Positions 31,199 to 38,976 of a DNA stretch of 64,000 bases are shown here, piece by piece (position 1 is the first letter of the stretch; each line of letters opens with the position of its first letter). Source of the DNA: Heyndrickxia coagulans 36D1. GTDB taxonomy: Bacteria; Bacillota; Bacilli; Bacillales; Bacillaceae_C. Made by a program: the position numbers and the translations under genes. The notes under the pieces are model-generated. The model was not told the DNA's origin. It made no database searches and saw only the letters and a list, made by a program, of their open reading frames with translations. The stretch spans positions 1 through 64,000 of the forward strand of contig NC_016023.1 in the NCBI RefSeq assembly GCF_000169195.2, written 5' to 3'.

Positions 31199-31744
31199 TT
31201 ATCCGCGTCCTGTCTGAAATTTGAGAAGCAGCTCGATTTCCGTGCGGCCTTTATTTAATTTTTGGGCAATTTCATCAACAGTATACCCGTTTTGTTGCAA
31301 ATCATTCACTTTTTGCAAAAGGCTTTTTTCTTCCTGAAGCTGCCCATCGCTTTGTTCCCCTGAAATTTGCCGGGCCGCATTCCGGTACGCCCGGTTTGCG
31401 GATACCTGGATGAGCGCACCTGACTTCAGTTCCGCTGTTTCTTCTGTCTCAGGCGGCTGTTTTGTTTCCGAACCCGGCTGTCCCGTTTCCGGCCCTGCTT
31501 TTTCCGCCGGGCTTGCCTCTTTCATCCTGCCTGCTTTCATTTTTTTGATGAAAGCATCGTTTTCTTCTTTTAACTCCATCAGGTATACGGAAAAGATGTC
31601 TTCAATTTCTTTCACCATTTTATTGACGTTTTGTTCTGCCCGGGCAAAGCGGTTTTGCCGTAAATAGAGCAGGATGATGGCAAAAATGGAGAGCACATTA
31701 AATAGGAAAGAAAGAATGAGGAAAAAAATAACCGTTTGATTCAC
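31199..31744 (-). CDS. swrB: swarming motility protein SwrB
   Basis: Last gene of the fla/che operon. SwrB activates flagellar type III export and assembly in B. subtilis. The 181 residues have one N-terminal membrane helix (VIFFLILSFLFNVLSIFAIILLY), a charged coiled segment, a Pro/Glu-rich linker and a C-terminal helix-turn-helix-like segment (GYTVDEIAQKLNKGRTEIELLLKF). The GTG start at 31744 sits unusually close to AGAGGGG, only 2-4 bases away, so the exact start is uncertain. Position after sigD supports the name. Confidence 0.85.
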   Translation of the reverse strand: MNQTVIFFLILSFLFNVLSIFAIILLYLRQNRFARAEQNVNKMVKEIEDIFSVYLMELKEENDAFIKKMKAGRMKEASPAEKAGPETGQPGSETKQPPETEETAELKSGALIQVSANRAYRNAARQISGEQSDGQLQEEKSLLQKVNDLQQNGYTVDEIAQKLNKGRTEIELLLKFQTGRG

Positions 31745-31753
31745 CCCCTCTGA

Positions 31754-32527
31754 TTACAGCAGCCGTTTTTCCAAAATATTCCGCAGTTTGTAAATGGCCT
31801 TCGAATGGATCTGGGAAATCCGGGAAGTGGAAAGCCCCATCACTTCGCCGATTTCTGTCAGCGTGCATTCTTCCTGATAAAAGAGGCTCAGCACAAGCTG
31901 CTCTTTTTCCGACAGGGCACGGATGGCCTCCGCCAGTTCCTTTACGGTTTCCTTTTTTTCCAGCTCGGATTCCGGCTGGCCGGCATTCCTGTCCCCGGAC
32001 ACGAACCGGGATGCTGCTTCCGGTTCATCATTATCGGTGCCCGTTTCTTCAATCGACAGGACATTGGCAAAAAACTGTTCATTCATCGTTGTGCAGACTT
32101 CCGTTTCTTCCATGCCAAGCTCCAAAGCGACTTCTTTTGGAGAAACGGTGCGCAAGTATTTCTGCTCGAGACTTTCAATGGCGCTTTCAATTTTTTTCGC
32201 TTTTTCCCTTGTGCCTCTTGACAGCCAGTCTTCTTTCCGCAGGCCGTCCAAAATCGCGCCGCGGATCCGAAAAGAAGCATATGTATCAAATCTCAGTTCG
32301 CGGGACGGATCAAATTTGTTTAATGAATCCAAAAGCCCGAACATGCCAAGGCTTTTTAAATCCTCTTTTGACACGTTGCGGGGAAGCCCGGCGGCAATTC
32401 TTTGGACATGGAAAGAAACAAGCGGCATATATCTTTTCACAAGGGCATTTCCGGCTTCCGGATCACGGGATTTAAGCCACAAATCCCAATCTTTCTGCTC
32501 CTCACCCTGTTTTGGCTCCTCCGCCAT
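31754..32527 (-). CDS. sigD: RNA polymerase sigma factor SigD (sigma-28/FliA type)
   Basis: Directs transcription of late flagellar, chemotaxis and autolysin genes. Region 2 is at about residues 25-95 (YMPLVSFHVQRIAAGLPRNV, LKSLGMFGLLDSLNKFDPSRELRFDTYASFRIRGAILDGLRKEDW), region 3 follows, and region 4 is at the C-terminus (TLTEIGEVMGLSTSRISQIHSKAI). Its distal location in the operon is the known B. subtilis arrangement and makes its level depend on read-through of about 27 kb. Confidence 0.97.
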   Translation of the reverse strand: MAEEPKQGEEQKDWDLWLKSRDPEAGNALVKRYMPLVSFHVQRIAAGLPRNVSKEDLKSLGMFGLLDSLNKFDPSRELRFDTYASFRIRGAILDGLRKEDWLSRGTREKAKKIESAIESLEQKYLRTVSPKEVALELGMEETEVCTTMNEQFFANVLSIEETGTDNDEPEAASRFVSGDRNAGQPESELEKKETVKELAEAIRALSEKEQLVLSLFYQEECTLTEIGEVMGLSTSRISQIHSKAIYKLRNILEKRLL

Positions 32528-32581
32528 ATCGCATCCCTCCTTGTTGCCATCGCTTTTCCCGAAAACAAAGGGGCGGCCTCG

Positions 32582-33082
32582 TCATATTTCGACAGAACCC
32601 TGGTTGACCGTTCTCACGGTCAGTACGGCATTTCCCGGGTTAAATTCAATCGTGCGGCCGCTTTTTCCCCCGGTATCTTCGGCCACCAATTGAATGCGGT
32701 ACTTTTTCAGTTCCTGTTTTACAGCCTCGACATTGCGCGGCCCGATCCGCATCGCTTCATTCATGGAAGAAAAAGAAAACATTTCGGCTCCGCCGGCGAT
32801 TTTTGCTAGCAGTCTGCTCTGGTGGCAGCCTGCGCTTTTCAGCATGCCGATCAGTTCAAAAATAGCGGTATCCGCAAATTTTGCTTTATTCATATGCTCT
32901 CCATTCTTCGCAATGAAGGATGAAGGCAGCATTACATGGGCAAGCCCGGCTGTTTTAGCCGGCAAATCGTACAAAACGACGCCAACGCATGAGCCAAGCC
33001 CGGTTGTCCTGATCAGGCCGGGAGAAGTGACGATCTTCATTTCCGCAATGCCCACTTTGACAATGTTCATTTCGCTATCCAT
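32582..33082 (-). CDS. cheD: chemoreceptor glutamine deamidase CheD
   Basis: Deamidates receptor glutamines and interacts with CheC in Bacillus. The Cys-His pair is visible: Cys32 in GLGSCVGVVLYD and His49 in GLAHVMLP, with NIRIGPRNVEA-like sequence downstream. The start overlaps the cheC stop by 8 bases and follows AAGGG. 166 residues is normal. Confidence 0.96.
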   Translation of the reverse strand: MDSEMNIVKVGIAEMKIVTSPGLIRTTGLGSCVGVVLYDLPAKTAGLAHVMLPSSFIAKNGEHMNKAKFADTAIFELIGMLKSAGCHQSRLLAKIAGGAEMFSFSSMNEAMRIGPRNVEAVKQELKKYRIQLVAEDTGGKSGRTIEFNPGNAVLTVRTVNQGSVEI

Positions 33083-33713
33083 CTAATTCAACCCTTAGCG
33101 CACGGAATAGGATTTCATAAGAATCCGGATCCGGAAAGAGGAAAAAATGCCCCTTCATATCGGAATTTTCCGCCTGCTCATCGCTCAGCACTGTATCAAT
33201 CACGATGGCATAATCGCTGACCTGGGACAGTTCAATCAAACCATAGCTGATAATGGAACCGAACATATCAATGCTGAGTGCCGGGACGGAAGGCAGCATA
33301 TCCAGCTTCGTAAAATCGGAAAGCGCCGTTAAATAAGACCCCGACAAAATATTGCCCAGTTCCAGCATCGCCGACAGCCCGAGCTCCGGGTATGGCGGCT
33401 TTTCAAAGGAGAACGACGGATCCTCGATCATTTCTTTAATGAATCTTTCGCCCTGGGCAACCGGCACGATGAAAAAAATATTGCCGGGCGCATCGCCTTC
33501 AATCCGCAAAAACACGCTCACCACAACGAGCTCAGCGCCGCCGATCAGCTCCATAATTTCTTCAAAGGAGGCAATATGGACATCCGGGACCGTCATTTTG
33601 ATTTTTTTATGCAGCAATTTGGAAAGCGCCGTTGCGGCATGTCCCGCTCCGATATTCCCGATTTCTTTTAAGACATCAAGGTGAAGATTTGTGATTTTAT
33701 TTTTAATATCCAT
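33075..33713 (-). CDS. cheC: CheY-P phosphatase CheC
   Basis: Dephosphorylates CheY-P, stimulated by CheD. Two copies of the active-site pattern [D/S]xxxExxN are present: D13-E17-N20 in LDVLKEIGNIGAGHA and the second in GLSAMLELGNILSGSYL. 212 residues, an ATG at 33713 behind AGGGG. It follows cheW and precedes cheD as in B. subtilis. Confidence 0.96.
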   Translation of the reverse strand: MDIKNKITNLHLDVLKEIGNIGAGHAATALSKLLHKKIKMTVPDVHIASFEEIMELIGGAELVVVSVFLRIEGDAPGNIFFIVPVAQGERFIKEMIEDPSFSFEKPPYPELGLSAMLELGNILSGSYLTALSDFTKLDMLPSVPALSIDMFGSIISYGLIELSQVSDYAIVIDTVLSDEQAENSDMKGHFFLFPDPDSYEILFRALRVELDG

Positions 33714-33724
33714 TTAAAATACCC

Positions 33725-34153
33725 CTATTGTAATGGCGTTAAAGTTTTTTCTAAATCAAGCAGCAGCAAAAGCCTCTGGTTTATATTCGCCACACCGGAA
33801 ATAAAGTCCTCTTTGCCCGCGTTTACCACTTCCGGCTCGGGTTCCACTTTTTTTTCGTCGATATCCAGAACATCCGTCGCCTCGTCCACAATTAGGCCCG
33901 TTTCAATTTCTCCAAACCGGACGATGATCAGCTTGCGTTCCTCCTTATCAGCGTCCGTGTCATCCTCCATGCCAAACCGTTTTTTCAGATCAATGACCGG
34001 AATAATGATACCGCGTAAATTCATCACGCCAAGTATAAAAGGAGCGGTAAGCGGCACTCTTGTAATATGCTGCAGCTTTTCAATGGCCAAAACCTGCGTA
34101 ACCGGCAGGGCATACTCTTTATCATTCAACTGAAATACGATCACTTTCTCCAA
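33725..34153 (-). CDS. cheW: chemotaxis coupling protein CheW
   Basis: Links receptors to the CheA kinase. The single CheW SH3-like double domain contains ITRVPLTAPFILGVMNLRGIIIPVIDLKKRFG and GLIVDEATDVLDI. The TTG at 34153 (MEKVIVFQLNDKEYALPV) has AAAGAGG nine bases upstream. A TTG three codons earlier (34162) directly abuts that site and is less likely. Confidence 0.94.
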   Translation of the reverse strand: MEKVIVFQLNDKEYALPVTQVLAIEKLQHITRVPLTAPFILGVMNLRGIIIPVIDLKKRFGMEDDTDADKEERKLIIVRFGEIETGLIVDEATDVLDIDEKKVEPEPEVVNAGKEDFISGVANINQRLLLLLDLEKTLTPLQ

Positions 34154-34205
34154 CGATCTCAACCTCTTTCCTGGGCAATGAAATGGGCGGCAAGCGCCTT
34201 GTTTT

Positions 34206-36260
34206 CTATTTGATCAGCGCATTGCTGTCGATGATAAGGGCAACCTGGCCGTTTCCAAGAATGGTGGCGCCTGATATGGCAAATACATTCGTTAAATAAT
34301 TTCCTAAAGATTTTAATACGATTTCCTGCTGGCCGATAAAGGCGTCCACCACAAATGCAGCCAGTTTTTCCCCTTTTCGCACAATCAGTACGGAGACATA
34401 TTCATCATTTTGCTTTGCATCCGGAACTTCAAATATTTCATTCAAAAAGACAAGCGGCACCACTTTGCCCCGGAAATCGATCACTTTTTGGTGATGCGCT
34501 TTTAATATTTCGCCCTTCTTAATAATGGCCGTCTCTACAATAGAGGATAACGGAACAGCATATTTTTCCGTCCCGATTTCCACAAGCATGACGGAAATGA
34601 TCGATAAGGTAAGCGGCAGCTGAATCGTAAAGACGGACCCGCGCCCTTCTGCGGAATGGACAGAAATCGAGCCGCCCAATGATTGAATGGTTGATTTCAC
34701 CACATCCAGCCCGACACCCCGGCCGGAAATATCGGATACATGGTCAGCGGTTGAAAAACCGGATTCAAAAATCAGGTTATAAATCTGGCTGTCTGTTAAA
34801 CTGCCGGCTTCTTCCTTTTTGACAATGCCTTTTTCAATGGCTTTTTCCAACACTTTTTCACGGTTAATGCCGGCGCCGTCGTCTTCAATTTCTATAAACA
34901 CATGGTTGCCGCTGTGATAAGCTTTTAACGTAATGGTTCCTGTTTCCGGCTTCCCTGCCCGCTTTCTTTCTTCCGGCTGTTCAATGCCGTGGTCGCACGA
35001 ATTCCGGATCAGATGGACAAGCGGGTCGCCGATTTCATCAATGACGGTGCGGTCCAGTTCTGTTTCGGCGCCGATAATGTCGAGATCCATTTTTTTGTGC
35101 AATTCTCTTGCCAGCTGGCGGACAAGCCGCGGAAAACGGTTAAACACCGTTTCGACCGGCACCATCCGCATGTTCAAAATAATCGTTTGCAAGTCGCCGG
35201 AAATTCTGGACATCCTTTCAACGGTTTCATTGAGCTCCGGATGGTTCACTTCTTTTGCAATTTGTTCGAGGCGCCCGCGGTCAATGACCAGCTCTTCAAA
35301 TAGATTCAGCAGATTATCCAGCCGCTCGATGTTCACACGGATCGTCTTGGTTGTATGTTTCTGTTTTTGCGGATGCTTTTTTGCCGGTTTTTGCGGATGC
35401 TTTTCCGCTGCGTCCGGTGCTGCCTGTTTTTTCTGCTCTGGTTCTGCCGGTTTCTCCGATTCTGCCGTTTCCGGGTGTTGACCGCGCCCATCCTGCTTTG
35501 TGAGAGTCACGGTGCTTGCTTTAACATCTTCAATCTCTGACACCTTGCAGATTTTTTCGCGAATCTCTTCCCTGTCTTCTTTTGAGATCAGTGTCACTTT
35601 AAATTCATTGTCAAACTGTTCTTCTTCCAGCTGGTCGGCCGGCGGATCGGAATGGATGATCTCGCCGCATTTTTCAAGGATATCAAAGACCATGAATACC
35701 CGCGCCGCTTTTAATAGGCAGTCGCTGCGCAATTTTACCGTGAACTGGTAACAGTTGTACCCTTGTTCTTCCGATTGAACAATCACGGCCTGTTCGTACT
35801 GGTCAAATTCGTCTTCCTCTGTTTCCGCCTTTTCCGCTGTCGCAGCTGAAGTTTCTTTCTCCGTCTTCTTCTCTCCGGCTGAACCATGATCTACCGCTTC
35901 GAGGCGGGCGATCGTCCCGCTCACATCCAATTTGCCGTCCCCACCGTTTGCAACCGATTCCACCATCGCTTCCAGATGGTCCACCGCAGTAAAAATCACA
36001 TCGATAATGTCCGGGGTTACAGACAGCTTCCCGTTCCGGATGGCATCAAGCACATTTTCCATCTTATGGGTCAGATTGGCGAGATCTTCATACCCCATTG
36101 TTGCCGACATCCCTTTCAATGTGTGGGCGGAACGGAAAATTTCATTGACAATTTGCAAGTCATCCGGGCTTTTTTCAAGTAGCAGCACATTTTCGTTTAA
36201 CGACTGGATATGTTCCCTGCTTTCTTCAATAAACACTTCCAAGTACTGGCTCATTTCCAT
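34206..36260 (-). CDS. cheA: chemotaxis histidine kinase CheA
   Basis: Autophosphorylating kinase of the chemosensory array. Domains: P1 Hpt with the phospho-His in FRSAHTLKGMSATMGY (about residue 46), P2 CheY-binding (about 155-245), a basic/Pro linker containing a duplicated KKHPQK, P3 dimerisation (INIERLDNLLNLFEELVIDRGRL-type), P4 HATPase (LVHLIRNSCDHGIE, DDGAGIN, GRGVGLDVVKS) and a P5 CheW-like C-terminus. 684 residues is close to the B. subtilis length. All catalytic boxes look intact. Confidence 0.97.
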   Translation of the reverse strand: MEMSQYLEVFIEESREHIQSLNENVLLLEKSPDDLQIVNEIFRSAHTLKGMSATMGYEDLANLTHKMENVLDAIRNGKLSVTPDIIDVIFTAVDHLEAMVESVANGGDGKLDVSGTIARLEAVDHGSAGEKKTEKETSAATAEKAETEEDEFDQYEQAVIVQSEEQGYNCYQFTVKLRSDCLLKAARVFMVFDILEKCGEIIHSDPPADQLEEEQFDNEFKVTLISKEDREEIREKICKVSEIEDVKASTVTLTKQDGRGQHPETAESEKPAEPEQKKQAAPDAAEKHPQKPAKKHPQKQKHTTKTIRVNIERLDNLLNLFEELVIDRGRLEQIAKEVNHPELNETVERMSRISGDLQTIILNMRMVPVETVFNRFPRLVRQLARELHKKMDLDIIGAETELDRTVIDEIGDPLVHLIRNSCDHGIEQPEERKRAGKPETGTITLKAYHSGNHVFIEIEDDGAGINREKVLEKAIEKGIVKKEEAGSLTDSQIYNLIFESGFSTADHVSDISGRGVGLDVVKSTIQSLGGSISVHSAEGRGSVFTIQLPLTLSIISVMLVEIGTEKYAVPLSSIVETAIIKKGEILKAHHQKVIDFRGKVVPLVFLNEIFEVPDAKQNDEYVSVLIVRKGEKLAAFVVDAFIGQQEIVLKSLGNYLTNVFAISGATILGNGQVALIIDSNALIK
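35363..35404. repeat. 18-bp direct repeat in the CheA P2-P3 linker
   Basis: GTTTTTGCGGATGCTTTT occurs at 35363-35380 and again at 35387-35404 on the plus strand, a 24-base period. It encodes a duplicated KKHPQK-type motif in the flexible linker, so a change in copy number would stay in frame. Confidence 0.85.
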
Positions 36261-36272
36261 CTATACCACACC

Positions 36273-36932
36273 CTAATCACTAATAAATTTCATGATTGCC
36301 TCCGCAATTTTTTCCAGCGGCAAAACTTCATCCACCACTTTCGCGGCAATGGCACTTCTCGGCATGCCGTAAACGATGCAGCTTTCTTCCGCTTCGGCAA
36401 TCGCTCTTACGTGCCCGCGATTCTTTAAGGCGATCAAACCTTTTGTTCCGTCTGAACCCATCCCGGTCATGATGATGGCAAGTGTTTCATAGTTTTTTAG
36501 CATGCTCACCGATTCAAATGTTTTATCCACAGCCGGCCTGTGCCCGTTAACCGGCGCGGATTGCTCAAGCTGGATAAAGAGATGTGCGCCGTGCGCCTCC
36601 ACGCCCATATGGAAGTCCCCGGGCGCAATATAAACCGCCCCCGGCTTGAGCATTTCGCCATCCTCGGCTTCTTTCACCCTGATGTTTGAAATGGCATTCA
36701 GCCGGTTGGCAAGCGACTTTGTAAATCCGCTTGGCATATGCTGGACAACCAGAACGGGCGCTTCCAAATTCCCGGGCAGGGAAGAAAGAACGGTTTGCAG
36801 GGCGCGCGGGCCTCCGGTCGATGTTCCGATGCAAACCAATTTTTTCTGTGCTATCCGTCCGCTTTGAACAGGATCGGACAAAGGTTGCGTGTTTTTTTCC
36901 GGTTCGCTTCCTTTACGTTTTTCCCATTTCAC
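36273..36932 (-). CDS. cheB: CheB methylesterase catalytic domain without a receiver domain
   Basis: Removes methyl groups from chemoreceptors. The 219 residues hold a complete C-terminal esterase domain: Ser38 in GTSTGG, His65 in VVQHMPSGF and Asp161 in MTGMGSDGTKG, spaced as in full CheB. Normal CheB is about 350 residues with an N-terminal CheY-like receiver. Here only about 30 linker-like residues precede the catalytic fold. The gene has its own GTG start at 36932 with AGGGGG seven bases upstream. Only 59 bases separate it from flhG, too few to hide a receiver in another frame. Control by phosphorylation is therefore lost. Confidence 0.94.
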   Translation of the reverse strand: MKWEKRKGSEPEKNTQPLSDPVQSGRIAQKKLVCIGTSTGGPRALQTVLSSLPGNLEAPVLVVQHMPSGFTKSLANRLNAISNIRVKEAEDGEMLKPGAVYIAPGDFHMGVEAHGAHLFIQLEQSAPVNGHRPAVDKTFESVSMLKNYETLAIIMTGMGSDGTKGLIALKNRGHVRAIAEAEESCIVYGMPRSAIAAKVVDEVLPLEKIAEAIMKFISD

Positions 36933-36991
36933 AAATCTGCCCCCTGTTTTTCAAAACTGTCATTTCATTGCCCTGTTATTGTCATGCATGT

Positions 36992-37852
36992 TTAAGATTT
37001 CAACAAAAGCCCCCTCAGTTTCCGCATAAATACCGGTGCGCGCTGGCTGGGCCCGTCCGAATTGCCGGATACATAGCGGTTAAGCAATTCATCGATTCTT
37101 CTTGCAGCCGCTGAATGTGGAAATGCACTGTAAAACGGCAGCTGCCTTGATACAGCTTTTTTTACATGCGCATCTTCCGGCACAACGCCGAGAATGTTCA
37201 CTTCTTTCCCTAAAAATTTCTTAACTGTAAATTGAAGCCGGTTTAACGTCAACATCCCGTCTTTTTCTTTTTCCGCCCGGTTGCAAATTAAATAAAGGGG
37301 GGCGCTGAATTGCTGCATGTAAATATATTTCATCATCGAATAAGCATCGGTAATCGCTGTCGGCTCAGGTGTTGTGACAATAAAAATATCATCAGCCGAA
37401 AGCAAAATTTTAAGGCTTGATGGCGCGGCGCCGGCACCCATATCGAAAATGATGTAATCAAAATCATACTGGAGCAGTTCGAGCTCTGTGACAAGCCTGG
37501 TTACAGCAGCTTCTTCCATCTCGACAATCTGGGCAAACCCGTTGCCGGCAGAAATATAAGAAATACCGGCCGGCCCGTCGCATATCATTTGGGCAAGTGG
37601 GATATTCCGGTTGATAAAGTCCGAGATCGTGTATGGTGCGTCAAGCCCGAGAAGGACGTGGATATTGCCCATGCCGACATCCAGGTCAAATAAAAGGACT
37701 TTTTTTCCCCTTTCTGCAAGTGCCATTGCCAAATTGACCGAGATGTTGGACTTCCCGACGCCGCCCTTTCCACTTGCGACTGCAAGCGTTTTTGCCGGAA
37801 TCCCGTGTTGCATTTTTAACTTTGCGCGCAGCTGTTCTGCCTGGTCTCTCAT
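36992..37852 (-). CDS. flhG: MinD-like ATPase FlhG (YlxH)
   Basis: Controls flagellar number and placement with FlhF. The deviant Walker A motif ASGKGGVGKSNISVNLAM starts near residue 26, and VLLFDLDVGMGNIHVLLG and DYIIFDMGAGA follow. The N-terminal activator segment (DQAEQLRAKL) resembles the FlhF-stimulating helix. The start overlaps the flhF stop (ATGA). 286 residues. Confidence 0.96.
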   Translation of the reverse strand: MRDQAEQLRAKLKMQHGIPAKTLAVASGKGGVGKSNISVNLAMALAERGKKVLLFDLDVGMGNIHVLLGLDAPYTISDFINRNIPLAQMICDGPAGISYISAGNGFAQIVEMEEAAVTRLVTELELLQYDFDYIIFDMGAGAAPSSLKILLSADDIFIVTTPEPTAITDAYSMMKYIYMQQFSAPLYLICNRAEKEKDGMLTLNRLQFTVKKFLGKEVNILGVVPEDAHVKKAVSRQLPFYSAFPHSAAARRIDELLNRYVSGNSDGPSQRAPVFMRKLRGLLLKS

Positions 37853-38976
37853 TTGTCGTTCTCCCCAAATACGTATTCGGCAAAAATACCGGGGGTTGCC
37901 TCGAGCATATCATCAGGGACATCCTGGCCGTTTGTCACATAAGCACAGCCTTTTCCATACTGTTCCATTAAATTGATCGCAGCGCCGTAAGTGGATGTCT
38001 CATCCAGCTTGGTGAAAATAAACCGGTCAATCCTGATGCTTTGAAAACTGTCAAAAACGGCTTTCATATCTTTCTCTTTCATCGTTAACGACAACGTCAG
38101 AAAGGTTTCCATTTCCGCATGAAAATCGATGAGTCCTGAAAGCTCGCGGACATATTGCAGCTCCCTGTAATTCCGGCCGGCGGTATCGATAAAAACACGG
38201 TCAAAATCGGAAAATTTTTCGATCGCTTTTTTGAAATCGGACAATTTATAGACCACTTCGAGCGGCACATTCAGCAGGTTTGCATACGTTTTTAATTGTT
38301 CAATCGCTGCAATCCGATACGTATCCGTTGTAATGAAAGCAATTTTTTCTTTTTTTTCGAGCACGGCCTGTGCAGCCATTTTGGCGAGTGTCGTCGTTTT
38401 GCCGACACCGGTTGGGCCGATCAGGTTCACGTACTTTTTCTGGCTCCCCCCGTATGTCAAATGGGCGAGCTTTTTTTGAAGCAGTGCCTTCGCCTGCTTT
38501 AAAATTTCGTTTTCCGTCAGATTGCCGTTTGCTTTCTCCCATTCTTCATACAGGGCATCTCCGATCACAACCAGCAGCGATTCATCCAGCCCTTGCTGCA
38601 AACCTGTGTTTAATCGTTTTTGAATCGGCAGTGGATACTTTTGGTAAGCGGGATTCCCAAATTTCGACACTTCCTGGACCACTTTTTTCAGCGCTGCGAT
38701 TTCTTTTTGCAGGCTTTCTTTTTCTGAACGGACGGAGGCATCCGGTGCGCGCGCAGGTTTTTCACCACGGGCAGGGGCCGTTTGTACCGGACTGTTTTTC
38801 CCGGCATCCGGGTCAACGGCTGCAATTACTTCGATGTTCCGCTTTTTCATAAATCCAAGAAAGCCTTTGTGCTGGACCACTTTTGAATTTAAAATGACGG
38901 CCTGGTCCCCAAGCTCAAGACGGATCTGTTTCATTGCTTCAGACATATTGGGCGCCATAAACTTTTTAATTTTCAT
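37849..38976 (-). CDS. flhF: SRP-type GTPase FlhF
   Basis: Polar/flagellar positioning GTPase. An N-terminal basic domain (KIKKFMAPNMSEAMKQIRLELG) is followed by N and G domains with the P-loop [45 protein letters not shown] and TKLDETSTYGA. 375 residues, start overlapping the flhA stop. FlhG follows directly. Confidence 0.97.
   Translation of the reverse strand: MKIKKFMAPNMSEAMKQIRLELGDQAVILNSKVVQHKGFLGFMKKRNIEVIAAVDPDAGKNSPVQTAPARGEKPARAPDASVRSEKESLQKEIAALKKVVQEVSKFGNPAYQKYPLPIQKRLNTGLQQGLDESLLVVIGDALYEEWEKANGNLTENEILKQAKALLQKKLAHLTYGGSQKKYVNLIGPTGVGKTTTLAKMAAQAVLEKKEKIAFITTDTYRIAAIEQLKTYANLLNVPLEVVYKLSDFKKAIEKFSDFDRVFIDTAGRNYRELQYVRELSGLIDFHAEMETFLTLSLTMKEKDMKAVFDSFQSIRIDRFIFTKLDETSTYGAAINLMEQYGKGCAYVTNGQDVPDDMLEATPGIFAEYVFGENDK

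Noticed and set aside
36933-36991. CheB receiver hidden by a frameshift upstream of cheB
   Set aside because: Only 59 bases lie between cheB and flhG, while a receiver needs about 360. FlhG itself is complete.
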